Shown in pieces: positions 32,047 to 42,496 of a DNA stretch of 64,000 bases. Within the stretch, counting starts at the first letter, position 1, and each line of letters starts with the position of its first letter. Made by a program: the position numbers and the translations under genes. A model generated the notes under the pieces. The model saw only the letters and a list, made by a program, of their open reading frames with translations, did no database searches and was not told where the DNA came from. The stretch is taken from contig CM054114.1 in NCBI GenBank assembly GCA_028673005.1, forward strand, positions 124,091,307 to 124,155,306, read 5' to 3'. This DNA is from Tanypteryx hageni. Its lineage: Eukaryota > Arthropoda > Insecta > Odonata > Petaluridae.

Positions 32047-33849
32047 CTGAAAATCGAGTCTAAACAATTTACTAGCGTTAAAACCAGCTGAAAAGGGGTT
32101 TGGAAGCACAATTTTCCTGAAAAATATGAAATTATCTACCTGAATTCTACCTATCGCGGATAGTACACTGCCGACCCCTGCAGTAAGCAAACGAAGAAAT
32201 AAATGTCGCAATGGATTCGCTCGTTTTAATTATAATTATTATAATTTCAATTCAACCTCTTAACTGGCACTTAAGTACGGTCCCAATACTTGACTTTAAT
32301 TTTCATAACGAGATTGTATACGTGACGGATAAGCTCAAAAAACTTGCTAGAGAATAAGAGAAACTTGAATATTGTTTCAAAACCTCAAACGACGGTGCAT
32401 CTGATTACCATGGTTAGTGAACGCGTTGACGCAGTAATTTTGAATGGATTAGGCGACTGTTGTTCGCATTCATTAATCTTTTTCATAACTGATAAAACGT
32501 TAAAAACGTTAGTCTCACAGGTATTTAAGGAAGAGGCTATGAAGAAAAAAGAATCGAGGAGTTTGGATGCACTTGACGAGGGAGTAATGCGATTATCATA
32601 GACATTAGGTATTAAATACGGAAGATGAGCAAGATTAACTAGAGTAATTGGGCTGGATAATGGAGTAGGATGGTTGAAGATGGAAGGTTTCATATGGGAG
32701 AGATCGTAAATGGGGAATTAAGACAGCCAAGACAATAAACGCACTAGAAAGCTCTATTTACTAGCTAAAATGCATTAAAGCCTCATTCGACGAGTTTTTG
32801 AAATTTCCGTAAACAGGATTCACATGAAAAAAGTAAGCTATCGATTTTAAGTTATCATATGCATTACGGTAATAGGTAATGTTTCTGTGGTGAACTATAA
32901 AATTTCCTTTTAAATGCAACAGTTCTATATGTCTTTATAATATCTCCCTCTAATATACTCTATTTCTTAGTGTTGGAGGTTATTTTATAAAAAGTAGTAA
33001 AACACCCATAGCGATGGCTTACGTTTTAGTACTTTTTAAAAATCGCTTGTTTCCACTTCGTCCGTCCGTGCACACAATTCTGAAGCAACGGGTAGAGCTG
33101 GGAAGCTAAGATTTTCGATATAGTTGGTCATAAGACGAATGTCACTGATTTTGGGGTCCGTCTGTCAGTCCGTTTGTCTTTTAGCAGAATTTAAAAAAAC
33201 CTTATGTACTATCTATACGGGTCGTTACCATGGTAAAATTTCTTTTTGTTTACGTTGCTGCATAAATAAAAGCGAAGTGTAAATACCTTCAATTTCATTT
33301 CAAAATGGGATTAAAGGCATGTTTTAAATAACAAGGAGGGAGAAGATTCTGAATATTTACGTGAACATTCTAAAAAATTCTATTATAACTTCATAAATAA
33401 ATAAATATAATGATTAAAAAGTTTCGAGTGTAAAAAATAGTTTAGAAAAGACGTATTAAAAAAAACGTTGTATAGGTAGAAAACCTCTTAAAATTATAAA
33501 CTGAAAAATTAATCATCGATGATTCGCCGAGTTCCGCGGCGCAAAATATTCCGTCCCATGATTTTCAAGCTTCTCAAAATCCAGGGATAACCAATAACCA
33601 GCTAGAAAACGAACCATGGGCCGCCATTAAAAATGTCTTTTTTTTCTAGTCGGTGTCTGCCCGCGTTCTGATCATTTTGGATCGCTGGTGCGGTCTCACC
33701 GCAAGCACAATAGATTATAATTAAAAAATAAAAACTGATGACTGGGTCTACGAGCAACAAGTGCGACGACCACAATCGATCCAATGTCCAAAGATTGGGA
33801 ACTTTGGTTTTTTCCGACATATTGATTAAATGTCAAGTCAACCACAACG
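32045..33849. other. Unassigned AT-rich sequence
   Basis: Short frames near 32344-32693 on both strands have no motif. Around 33055-33190 the GTCCGTCCGTGCAC and GTCCGTCTGTCAGTCCG phrases recall the ends of families E and F, so old repeat DNA is likely. Confidence 0.35.
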
Positions 33850-34330
33850 TAAATTAAATCACGAGAAAACCACAAATTTATAAGGGCTTTTATGTTTTCA
33901 AGCCTTAAAGCAGCCGTAATAACTCTTTCCCTTTTTGAAACTTTCAAAATACACGAATAATCTATAAATTTCAAAGCCTCGATTCTCTAAGTGGAGGAAA
34001 TTTAAACATTTACAACGCCGGGAGTGTTTTTGGCAAATTTTCACAAAAGAATTTAATTTAATAAAGGGCAGTCTGTAAATTAAATCACGAAAAAACCACA
34101 CATTTTCTTATGATTTTCGCATGGCTTCTACTTTATAGCCAGCCATATTTCAAGAATTGCCCTTTTAAAACTTTCGCAACAAATCAAGAACCTACGAATT
34201 TTAAAATCTTATTCCTCAGAGTGGGAACCATTTAAGAGTTGGCATCGCCGAAGCTGTTTTTCTGCGAATAAATCGATTCGAAAAAATAATCTTTTATGAA
34301 AACTAACCCGTAAATTAAATAAAAATTCCA
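33850..34330 (+). repeat. Tandem array, unit about 230 bp
   Basis: TAAATTAAATCACGAGAAAA at 33852, TAAATTAAATCACGAAAAAA at 34076 and TAAATTAAATAAAAATTCC at 34312 mark successive units (spacings 224 and 236). Units share TTTTTGAAACTTTC/TTTAAAACTTTCGC and a GTGG(G/A)A(G/A) box followed by a GCC(G)GGAG/GCCGAAG box. Two units and a partial third. Confidence 0.6.
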
Positions 34331-34371
34331 ACGATTCCTCTTTTTGAGTATACGTCACATAGCAACACAAC

Positions 34372-34695
34372 ATGAAACGATTCGATCGCCATGGCGACGA
34401 GACCATCGATCTCAGTCAGCGACAGGGATTTTTTCGACCCATAAGGAAGAGAACGCAAGCGAAAACTGTCCCGAATGTTTTGGCGGGGAAGCGGCTAACT
34501 AAGAACCCCCTCCAGGTCCCATTCTTTAGTTCGTCGCGCCGACTGCAAACACGGAAAAGAGGGCGCGTGCATTCGCGCCCGAGAGTCGCCGCCATTTTTA
34601 GGTCGTCTTATCTTTCCCGGCGCCCCACATTTTCAGTACCAGCACAAATCTCGAACGGCGACGGAAGGAAACGAAAAAACAAATACGCCCCATAG
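34372..34695 (+). other. Moderately GC-rich stretch with an unassigned frame
   Basis: A 107-codon frame lies between two tandem arrays. It is Arg/Lys-rich and has no recognised motif. The DNA here is richer in CG than its neighbours (GGCGCGTGCATTCGCGCCC near 34562). It could be a conserved element or chance. No splice site was clear. Confidence 0.2.
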
Positions 34696-35230
34696 AGGTC
34701 GTATTTACGTAAAAATAAGACGTGGAAACAATTGCGAGAAGTGATGGACGAAAAAATAACTTTTGCAGTGCTGCCAACCTTGTCGTTTCCAAACTTAGAA
34801 AATAAGATTGTCCGCTCTCTTCATTTATAAAATCAATGGCTTGGCTCTAAACTTTTAAGTTAAAATAAGCAGTGGAAACAGCAAGATAATTTGCAAAAAC
34901 CTTTCAGCATTGCCAACAATAGTGCTATCAAACTTAGGAAATAAGATCTCCTGACTGTCTTGATTTATACGAATAAATGGATTTGCCCAAACTTTTGCGA
35001 AAAAAATTTGTGGGAACAATCAAAACAATTTTCAAAGAATAATACCTATTCGGTATTGCCAACTATGGTATTTCAACTTGGTAGGAAATACGATAAGACC
35101 TTCGTCTGTCTGGATTTAACATAAATCAATGAGTTGGCCCCAATTTATTTCAGGAATCTACATTTAAAAATAAAATAAAGAAATTCTGAAAACTTTTCTT
35201 GGAGTGATAATGACGTGTTGATTTGAAACT
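34696..35230 (+). repeat. Tandem array, unit about 140-150 bp
   Basis: TGCCAACCTTG at 34773, TTGCCAACAATAG at 34911 and TTGCCAACTATGG at 35055 mark three units. Each is preceded by a GGAAACA/GGGAACA box and followed by CAAACTTAG/CAACTTGG, ATAAGAT/CGATAAGA and ATAAATCAATG-like boxes. A fourth partial unit follows to about 35230. Divergence is high. Confidence 0.65.
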
Positions 35231-35567
35231 TGTTGGCTCTCAAAAGAATAAAATAAAATGGTGGAACGAAACAGATACGTTTTCAACTTATTCGAATTGC
35301 TTTGATTTGATAAAAAAGTCCAAAGGATAAAAAGTGAACAATGTAGACGTATTTGGCTGGTGTATAGCCAAAACTATTATAAAAATTTCATTAGAGCTCT
35401 AGAAGAGTTTTTAAAATCTCAAACTTTAGTAACACATGTATGTACAAAAGGTCGTTTAGCCTCAAGACATGAACGTAACAGTGCAATATTCAATTGCTGC
35501 GATAATATACCAGCGCTCAATTCTGAAAGAGCGTCTCTGGCTTTTTGTGTGGTCTCTAAGATGCATA
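35231..35567. other. Unassigned sequence
   Basis: Two overlapping frames without motifs; nothing else. Confidence 0.3.
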
Positions 35568-35792
35568 AAACACGAGTTCTCACAATACAGGTTCTCTACA
35601 ACGTGGCTCGCTATTTTTAATGCCAGAAAGTCACAGAACGCGGATTATGGCTCGCATTAACGCGGTGTGGTCAGAGTTAGAATTCCAGATTGCTGAAGGA
35701 GGAGGAGTCGTGTTGGAGGGCTAGAGTACTTTGTTCATAATCTTAGATAATCATAAACAACAAAATTATATTTATAGATACACTAGTATAAT
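35568..35792 (+). repeat. Family H fragment, copy H2
   Basis: Aligns in part with H1: AACGCGGATTATGG, TTGGAGGGCTAGAGTACTTT and a tail ATTTATAGATACAC. Confidence 0.4.
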
Positions 35793-35934
35793 GCCCGTCA
35801 AAAATGACAGATTCAAATAATTACAAAACGGAGTACAAATTTTTAACCGACAATGAATTATTTCAACTATCATTGTTTATATTGATTTTATTTCTCGCAG
35901 CAGTCGGTTGTCAAGAGAAACGAATTCTGAAGTA

Positions 35935-36695
35935 GGGGCCTGGATAACAATAGGAACTCGAGTTTTAACAATTACATTGTCGCCAAGGCAGTTATCGCTA
36001 GAGTGGCAATATATCCCTAAATATTTGATTTCAACGTTTAACCCTTGTATTAGCGAACTTTTTTTCATCGGTTTTCTACCAAAAGGGGTACAAAATGTAC
36101 CCCATGAGAATTAATGTTCTTTTTTATTTGTTAGATGAAAGTGAACCTCTAGTAGACCTAAAATGAATTATCAAGCATAAAAAGTGTAGGTATGATTTAT
36201 TTGTTATTTTTGTTTTCATTAAGAAATCAATTTTTATCAATACATTTTGATTGAAATTCAGCAGAAAATTCCATTACAAATGTGTAGAAAAAAATAAAAA
36301 ATATTTAACATGTTAAATAGGAAAAACTAATTTTCATTAGTGAAATGAATTAATCTTCATTACTTTCTTTGCATGTTCTTTGTTATCGATTTCGTGCAAT
36401 GTAATCTTGGGGTACATTTTCGACACCAATCGCTTTTTTTATTTTTTTCTGATAATCTGAAATGAAAAGAAATTAATCCACGATCATAGGAACGCTCTTA
36501 AATACGTTTTCGACAAATACAAAAATTAATAGCACAGTTGAACGAAAATTAAACAGATGACGAGCAATATATATATATTGTATATATGTGAGTGGGGTCC
36601 AAAATGGACCCCCATTGTTAAAGGACGGGTTAATATAAGCGATTTCGAGTTGTAGGCGAAAAAAGATGGATAAGATAATAAAATTTATTAATTTA
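35935..36695 (+). repeat. Family C repeat, copy C3, split by a piggyBac-like MITE
   Basis: Left part ATAACAATAGGAACTCGAGT, AGTGGCAATATATCCC and CAACGTTTAA and right part AAGCGATTTCGAGTTGTAGG are colinear with the uninterrupted copy at 48825-49110. The break falls at the TTTAA of the empty copy. Confidence 0.65.
36042..36629. mobile_element. piggyBac-like MITE at TTAA
   Basis: TTAA flanks both ends (36038-36041 and 36630-36633). The ends are CCCTTGTATTAGCG and, read inward from the right, CCCGTCCTTTAACA, so each begins CCCKT as in piggyBac termini. Each side has a matching 19-bp palindrome: GGGGTACAAAATGTACCCC at 36085-36103 and GGGGTCCAAAATGGACCCC at 36594-36612. The empty site is visible at 49031-49036 in family C copy C2. 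588 bp, no transposase. Confidence 0.8.
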
Positions 36696-37401
36696 AATTA
36701 ATGTTAAAACAGTTCAAATCGGAACAATGAGATTTGCGGAAACCAACCGTTAAAGATGAGCCCAGCGATTCGATTATATGATGAAGTTTTAATGACAAGG
36801 ATTTCATATCTCGTATTTGATATGCCAAGCCATGCTTAAAAAAGTCGACTGAGAGAAGAACCGCTTCTAAATAACTCCCATGGGGACGCAGGTGACAGGA
36901 AGTTGCTTGCGACACATCCGGCAAAGCGACCCATATCCTCGGTGCCCACATAGTAAACATTAATCCTTTTCAAGGTTCTATCGCTTTAAAACAACTCGCG
37001 CAAATAGCTAAATTTTACCTTTTATTTTTCGTTTCCACTCAACATAAAAGTCACCAGACGTAAGTTGACCATAATAGAGCCCACAATATACGCCAATTTC
37101 TACCTACCGTCTCGAGACGTCACCACTGCTTGTTGCATGTCGCGTAAGTCCAAAACAAAGGAAGTATAACATCCAAATCCGAATAATACGCTTGAGATGG
37201 ACTGGTGCTATATAATGGTACCCAGGTAACGCTGAGCAGAGTCCCGCACGGAAGTCAAGCTTATCCACGGATTGGGTAAAGAAGATATCTAGGAGCTGGA
37301 GAAAACCCAAGACGTTGGTGTACTTGGGTGCTGTGTAAATATTGGGAACTATATCAAAGACTAATAAAGAGCCTCTTTTCGAATTCCATAGGTAGGATAG
37401 T
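36696..37401. other. Unassigned sequence
   Basis: Two short minus-strand frames without motifs. Nothing else was recognised. Confidence 0.3.
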
Positions 37402-38660
37402 GCGGGAGAAAGAGGGGAAGAGGGGGAGGGAAGCGGAAGGAGATAAGGATGAAGGGAAAGGAGAGACAGAAGGAGGGAGAGAGGGAGGGGAAGAGAGGGG
37501 AATAGATGGAGAGAGAGAGGGGGAGAGAGGGAGGAAGGGAGAGGGAGAAGGGGGATGGAGGGAGAGGGGGATGGAGGGAGAGGGGGATGGAGGGAGAGGG
37601 GGATGGAGGGAGAGGGGGATGGAGGGAGAGGGGGATGGAGGGAGAGGGGGATGGAGGGAGAGGGGGATGGAGGGAGAGGGGGATGGAGGGAGAGGGGGAT
37701 GGAAAGAGAGGGGGCTGGAGGGAGAGGGGGCTGGAGGGAGAGGGGGATGGAGGGAGAGGGGGATGGAGGGAGAGGGGGATGGAGGGAGAGGGGGATGGAG
37801 GGAGAGGGGGATGGAGGGAGAGGGGGATGGAGGGAGAGGGGGATGGAGGGAGAGGGGGATGGAAGGAGAGGGGGATGGAAGGAGAGGGGGATGGAAGGAG
37901 AGGGGGATGGAAGGAGAGGGGGATGGAAGGAGAGGGGGATGGAAGGAGAGGGGGATGGAAGGAGAGGGGGATGGAAGGAGAGGGGGATGGAAGGAGAGGG
38001 GGATGGAGTGAGGGGGGATGGAGGGAGAGGGAGGAGGGTGAGAGGGATAGATGGGGAGGGAGAGGGATAGAGGGGGAAGGAGAGGGATAGAAGGGAAGGA
38101 GAGGGATAGAGGGGGAGGGAGTGGGATAGAGGGGGAGGGAGAGGGATAGAGGGGGAGAGAGAGGGATAGAGGGGGAGAGAGAGGGATAGAGGGGGGGAGA
38201 GAGAGGGATAGAGGGGTGGGGAGAGAAAGGAAGGGATGAAGAGAGAGAGAAGGGAGAGAGGGGGGAGAAAGAAAAGGGTGAGAGGGGAGACAGACGGGAA
38301 ATGAGAAATAGAGGGAGAGAGAGGGGCAGAGAGAGACAGAGAAGGGACATAGAGAGAGGAGAGAGAGAGACGGAAGAGAGTGACGGAGAGAGAGGGAAGA
38401 GGGACGGAGAGAGAGGGGAGAGAGAGGGACAGAGAGAGAGGAGGGAGAGAGAGAGGAGGGAGAGACAGGAGGGATAGTGATGAAGAGCGGGAGGGAGAGT
38501 GTGCGAGGGGGAGAGAGAATGAGAGAGAAGAGAGAGAGAGAGAGGGGGGGGAGAGAGTTTGTAAGAGGGTGAGGAAAAGAGAGGGAGGATGGGAGAGAGT
38601 GGGAGGGATAGTGATAGAGAGAGATGGAGGGAGACAGGGAAGAAGGGATAGGCGGAGTAA
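37402..38660 (+). repeat. GA-rich tract with 16-bp G-rich minisatellite
   Basis: From 37555 to 38003 ATGG or CTGG recurs every 16 bp exactly (28 intervals, no indel) with unit GGATGGAGGGAGAGGG. Two positions have CTGG and nine successive units (37859-37987) have GGAAGG in place of GGAGGG, so variant units form blocks. On both sides the DNA is a looser GGGAGAGA/GGGATAGA mixture. All three plus frames and two minus frames are open because the unit has no stop; the Gly/Arg/Glu- and Ser/Pro-rich products of up to 439 codons are not proteins. Runs of G every few bases could form G-quadruplex DNA. Confidence 0.95.
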
Positions 38661-39187
38661 GAACGACGAACATTGTGCGCCTTTACAGTAAATCCACCAA
38701 TGACGCTATTCTCGCAGATATATCAAGAGACGGGTAAGGAAAGATAAGAATGTTAACCAATACGACAAAAAGAATCTCAAGAGTGAAGGATGAGATAAGA
38801 GGAAAATCTTTCCTCCTTCCTCCTCCCAATACTGTCAAACGTAAATAAAAGGCAGTTTCATAGGAGGCATGGTACTGTAAGATGATATTCGAAAGTGAAT
38901 CTTCAAACAGGGACGTGACTATATCGCAGATTAACTACCGTTTGCGTTCCTTCAGCGTAAACAAACAACCACAAATTTACATTCGTATGTGGCATCAGAA
39001 AATCTAGGTATGTAATATAAAATGCGATGCTAAGGGTATACAATATTTTTGGCCAAGGAAAAAACATGCTATTTCATAACGTTCGACGAGGAAAAGTACA
39101 AGTGCCGAATTCACAATTCGATTCTAACATATTAAAAACACAAATGCCTTTCTTAAAGTAAGAGATAGACGCAGGTTTTCTAAAAAT
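38661..39187. other. Unassigned sequence
   Basis: No repeat partner or gene was recognised. Confidence 0.3.
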
Positions 39188-39836
39188 ATTTAAGGGTTCT
39201 GATTTGCCTCCCCCTAACTTTACTGTGGGAGCAACGCGCACCGTTGGAATGTAGATCGTCATATCCTTAATATCCGTGAAAACTTCACTCCTGTAGCTTC
39301 AGTAGTTTGTCTACAATATCAAGTAAAAGTTTCGAATTTTCCGAATGTGAAGCCACCTGGCGGAAAATCTACGAAATATGTACTTGGAAAGTCAAATCGG
39401 TGGAAAATCTATAGAATGATATGTGCTTAAAAAATGAAAAAGAATTTTCCAAATATCTCCAGTAGTTAGGCTACAATACCACTCGGAAATTGAGATTTTT
39501 CGATTTTGGAGCTATATAGAGGAAAATCTTAATGAACTACAGTGGAACTTCCATAACTCGAACGTCTATAAGACGAAGTGAATTAATTTTACTGGGCAAA
39601 ATAGAAATGAGAAAAACGTATTTCCATAAGTCGAATTTTATATAACTCGAATATTTTTTTTGTTTTCCTTGAAGTTCGACTTACGGAAGTTCCACTATAC
39701 TTGGAAAATCTAATCAGTGTAAAATTCTCACACCAATAAGAGCTAACTAATTTAAAAATAAAATTTCATATATCCCTTAAAACAAAAAAACAGACGGACC
39801 AACAGACTTCTTTAAAAAAACGTGCTAAAAAGATAG
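39188..39836 (+). repeat. Family E repeat, copy E2, with nested Tigger MITE
   Basis: Colinear with E1 and E3 from GGGTTCTGATTTGCCTCCCC to AAACGTGCTAAAAAG. Boxes TGTAGATCGTCATAT, CACTCCTGTAGCTTCAGTAG and GGCGGAAAATCTACGAA are shared with E3. The sequence is interrupted at GAACTA|CTTGG by a MITE. Confidence 0.7.
39540..39697 (+). mobile_element. Tigger-like MITE, copy D1, inside E2
   Basis: Left end CAGTGGAACTTCCATAACTC and right end read inward TAGTGGAACTTCCGTAAGTC match at 17 of 20 positions. TA is duplicated at 39538-39539 and 39698-39699. E1 and E3 read GAACTAC without interruption at this point. Inner boxes CCATAAGTCGAATTTT and ACGTCTATAAGACG resemble copy D2 at 20042-20152. TA target and this terminus are typical of Tigger/pogo MITEs. 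Confidence 0.8.
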
Positions 39837-40119
39837 TTTATGGTACCCTGCACCAAATTCCATTTGCCCCTCAAAATTGCAATTTTAATGTATTTCATCA
39901 TTGTTGGCTTTCATTATCCCCATATACTATAATTTGCTCGGTGCCGTCATGATATTTTAAGACACTTTGTGACGTGCAGACTTTTCTTCTTTCGGAAATT
40001 AAAATGGAAAAAATTGACCTACGACCTTTGGCTTTGGACCATTGTAAAGAAAACATTTTGAAGTTTCTTATTCTATTTGTCTCGAAATCGCATGTTCATC
40101 GTTTGAATAATATATTTTG
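39837..40119. other. Unassigned spacer
   Basis: Nothing recognised. Confidence 0.3.
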
Positions 40120-40325
40120 AATATATCATGGCATTTTAACGGAATGTTGCCTTTTCTATCAATTACATTGTTAAACCTCGAAAACCAATTGTTATTTCAA
40201 TCCTTATGCGTTTAATAGTGCTTTGAAGGCTTTCGATAAGAGAAGAATAGAAAGACGGAAGGAGGGAAATGATTTTCATAGGAATCAATGTAAACAACAT
40301 TCGGTACGTTATTTGCGAGAAGGAA
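40120..40325 (-). repeat. Family C repeat, copy C1 (inverted)
   Basis: Reverse-complement match to 48825-48990: shared boxes GAATGTTGTTTACATTGATT, AAGCCTTCAAAGCAC, CATAAGGATTGAAATAACAA and TCGAGGTTTAACAAT. Confidence 0.7.
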
Positions 40326-41029
40326 TGCATTTGAATGTAGAACATTAATAATTCGCATATTAAAATTACTTAGAATCACCGTAGGAGTTCGAGACTTGAA
40401 ACAACAACGCCTAAAAGAACGAAAGGGTGTTTTCCTGCCATAGATCTTTGAATACGCGTCGAATCGATCAACAGATCAGTTTTTAACGCGAAAAATTGAC
40501 GTATTTATTCTTAGTGAGTTTGGTGCGAAGGCTTTCGCGGCGTTGTGACGTAGGCTGTACGGCTTTCGGTATACATATACCCAAAGTAACGAGTATTACG
40601 TACACGTGTACGCACAAGCGCTGCCGAGGCAGGTTCCTAAGGTCCATACACGTGTACGTCGAACTGCCTTAAGGGGTTAAATTTTAGAGCTGAACCTGGA
40701 CTCGAACCCGATCTATTAAAAGGAAACTCCAAAAGATTAGGATCGTACGATAGAAATTTTTGGACGAGGTCTGCGCAAAAATCGTCTCCATAGAAACGCC
40801 CGCTATTACCGTGATCTGAGGATTTTATCACCAACCGAAAATTTTTAGAAGTCGTTAGATGATAAAGGCGCCGAGGATATGTCAAAACGGTGCGCAATTT
40901 ATATAAAGTGACGATTCGTGAAGTGAATGGTGACCTAAATGATTATTAATGGAAACTCTGAAACGAAAAAAATATCTATCGATAGGTTTTAGTTCAGACA
41001 GCCAATAGGTATAAAATGCATGACCATAA
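40326..41029. other. Unassigned sequence with a tRNA-like B box
   Basis: On the minus strand CGGGTTCGAGTCCAGG at 40688-40703 has the form of a Pol III B box, but no A box or tRNA fold was found upstream. An 86-codon minus-strand frame overlaps it without motif. Confidence 0.3.
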
Positions 41030-41139
41030 GCATAACGCTACCTCTTTAATGAATTACTTGAACTGAGTACCGCTTGAGTATCGCCGATTGAGCGCCATGT
41101 TGAGGCTTCAAAGGACGTAAAGATCGGTAGTGTTTGGTT
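41030..41139 (+). repeat. 110-bp direct repeat, left copy
   Basis: Near identical (about four differences) to 41578-41687. Contains GAATTACTTGAACTGAGTA, GAGTATCGCCGATTGAGCGC and AAAGATCGGTAGTGTTTGG. The two are 548 bp apart. The identity is far higher than for other repeat pairs here. Confidence 0.85.
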
Positions 41140-41421
41140 GAGGAGGCCGCAGGAACAACTGAAACACCAAAGCGCATCGTATGACACGTCACGACGATAA
41201 AACACGTGATATCGATTGTAGGGCAGAGAGATATCGAGGCTCTAGTATTGTCCAAGGGACAGTCAGGGATCATAAACGGGTGAGTGAAATCTGCTTGAGA
41301 AAACTGTCAGGTAAATTTGAGTTGCATCCCCCGCCATCAACCGTTTCGATAATTCGCAGGTTAGCATTTAGAGGTAGATTGTGCGTGATACCGACAGATG
41401 CATTATCGACGAGACGGAATG

Positions 41422-41843
41422 TACCCATCTCTCGCTTTGCGCGGTACATGATTACATCGACAAAGACTGCATAAAGCGAAACCGCGCAAAGGGAGATAAT
41501 TTTTCCCACAGGAATAGCCTTGAGTTCAGCGTGAAACGATGCAGTCACATTGCACTCAGGATTGCTTCCTTTATACGGCATAACCCTACCTCTTTACTGA
41601 ATTACTTGAACTGAGTATCGCTTGAGTATCGCCGATTGAGCGCCATTTTGAGGCTTCAAAGGACGTAAAGATCGGTAGTGTTTGGTTAAAACTATTGAGT
41701 CGTAACGAAGCACTTTATGATTTCTGTAATGATTTTTAAAATGCCGTATTAAAGTGAAATTGATGGAAGCGCGAATAGAGGTAGTCCTCTAAAAAAAGAA
41801 AACAGTGCTAAGCCGAAACCGTGCAATACGAGGGACGAGGGTA
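41422..41843 (+). mobile_element. Family M MITE copy with internal extra sequence
   Basis: Left end TACCCATCTCTCGCTTTGCG and right end AATACGAGGGACGAGGGTA fit the M termini. GCATAAAGCGAAACCGCGCA and CTCAGGATTGCTTCCTTTAT are shared with other copies. The right copy of the 110-bp direct repeat lies inside and accounts for the extra length against the 347-bp reference. Confidence 0.6.
41578..41687 (+). repeat. 110-bp direct repeat, right copy
   Basis: See 41030-41139. This copy lies inside an M element. Confidence 0.85.
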
Positions 41844-42073
41844 TTTGGGGGATATTCGGAAATTAGAACCGAAAGAATGCTGTTGTCGTTTGGTTCACCA
41901 GCTTATCATTTCCCCTATCGAGAGATCACGTGCCTCAAAGGTAAGTGGACTCATCAGCTGGAGCAACAATGAAAAAATATAGGTCGTCCCATACTCTGAA
42001 TTCCATAGCGATTGTTATCCGATTACGCGAAAAATTTCGAAATTCGCTCGACGTGACGTGCGCAAAACGTCTT

Positions 42074-42363
42074 AACTCTCTCGAATTCGCTTTGCGAGGT
42101 ACGTGCGTTCTTGGAAAATATCGCGTAAAAAAAGAAACCGCGCAAAGTGAGATAGTTTCCCCCTTAGGAATAATAGGTACATGAGGTTACATTTGAGCGC
42201 CACTTTGCGTCCTCATTTCTTTCTTATAACGGCTGAGTGGAGCATTTTATTATTTATAATCCTTGGAGAAGTTCGCGGGAAGTTCAAAATAAACGCGCTA
42301 AACAGGAACCGCGTAGACCGAAACCGCGCAAATCGAAACAGTGCAATTCTAGAGCTGAATGTA
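42074..42363 (+). mobile_element. Family M MITE copy
   Basis: Contains CTTTGCGAGGTACGTGCG, GAAACCGCGCAAAGTGAGAT, GAGGTTACATTTGAGCGCCA and, at the right, AACCGCGTAGACCGAAACCG and GTGCAATTCTAGAGCTGAAT. The central part is shorter than in the reference copy. Confidence 0.55.
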
Positions 42364-42496
42364 CTTGGTAAATACGGGGGGATATTAATTTTTTCGAAGC
42401 GTTAACGTGCACGCTCGATCCTTCCCACACCCGACCGGCCGGCCCGAACCAATTCTCTAGAAAGCTCTTTCATCGCAGATGGGCCATCTTCGATAT

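Noticed and set aside
36540..36612. The GGGGTCC...GGACCCC palindrome as a terminator or operator
   Set aside because: It is paired with a matching palindrome at the other end of a TTAA-flanked MITE, which explains it better.
37328..38691. Long open frames (up to 439 codons) rich in Gly/Arg/Glu or Ser/Pro
   Set aside because: They are read from the GA-rich 16-bp minisatellite, which lacks stop codons in several frames on both strands.
40637..40760. Pol III B box (GGTTCGAGTCC) on the minus strand
   Set aside because: No A box or tRNA fold at the right distance upstream.
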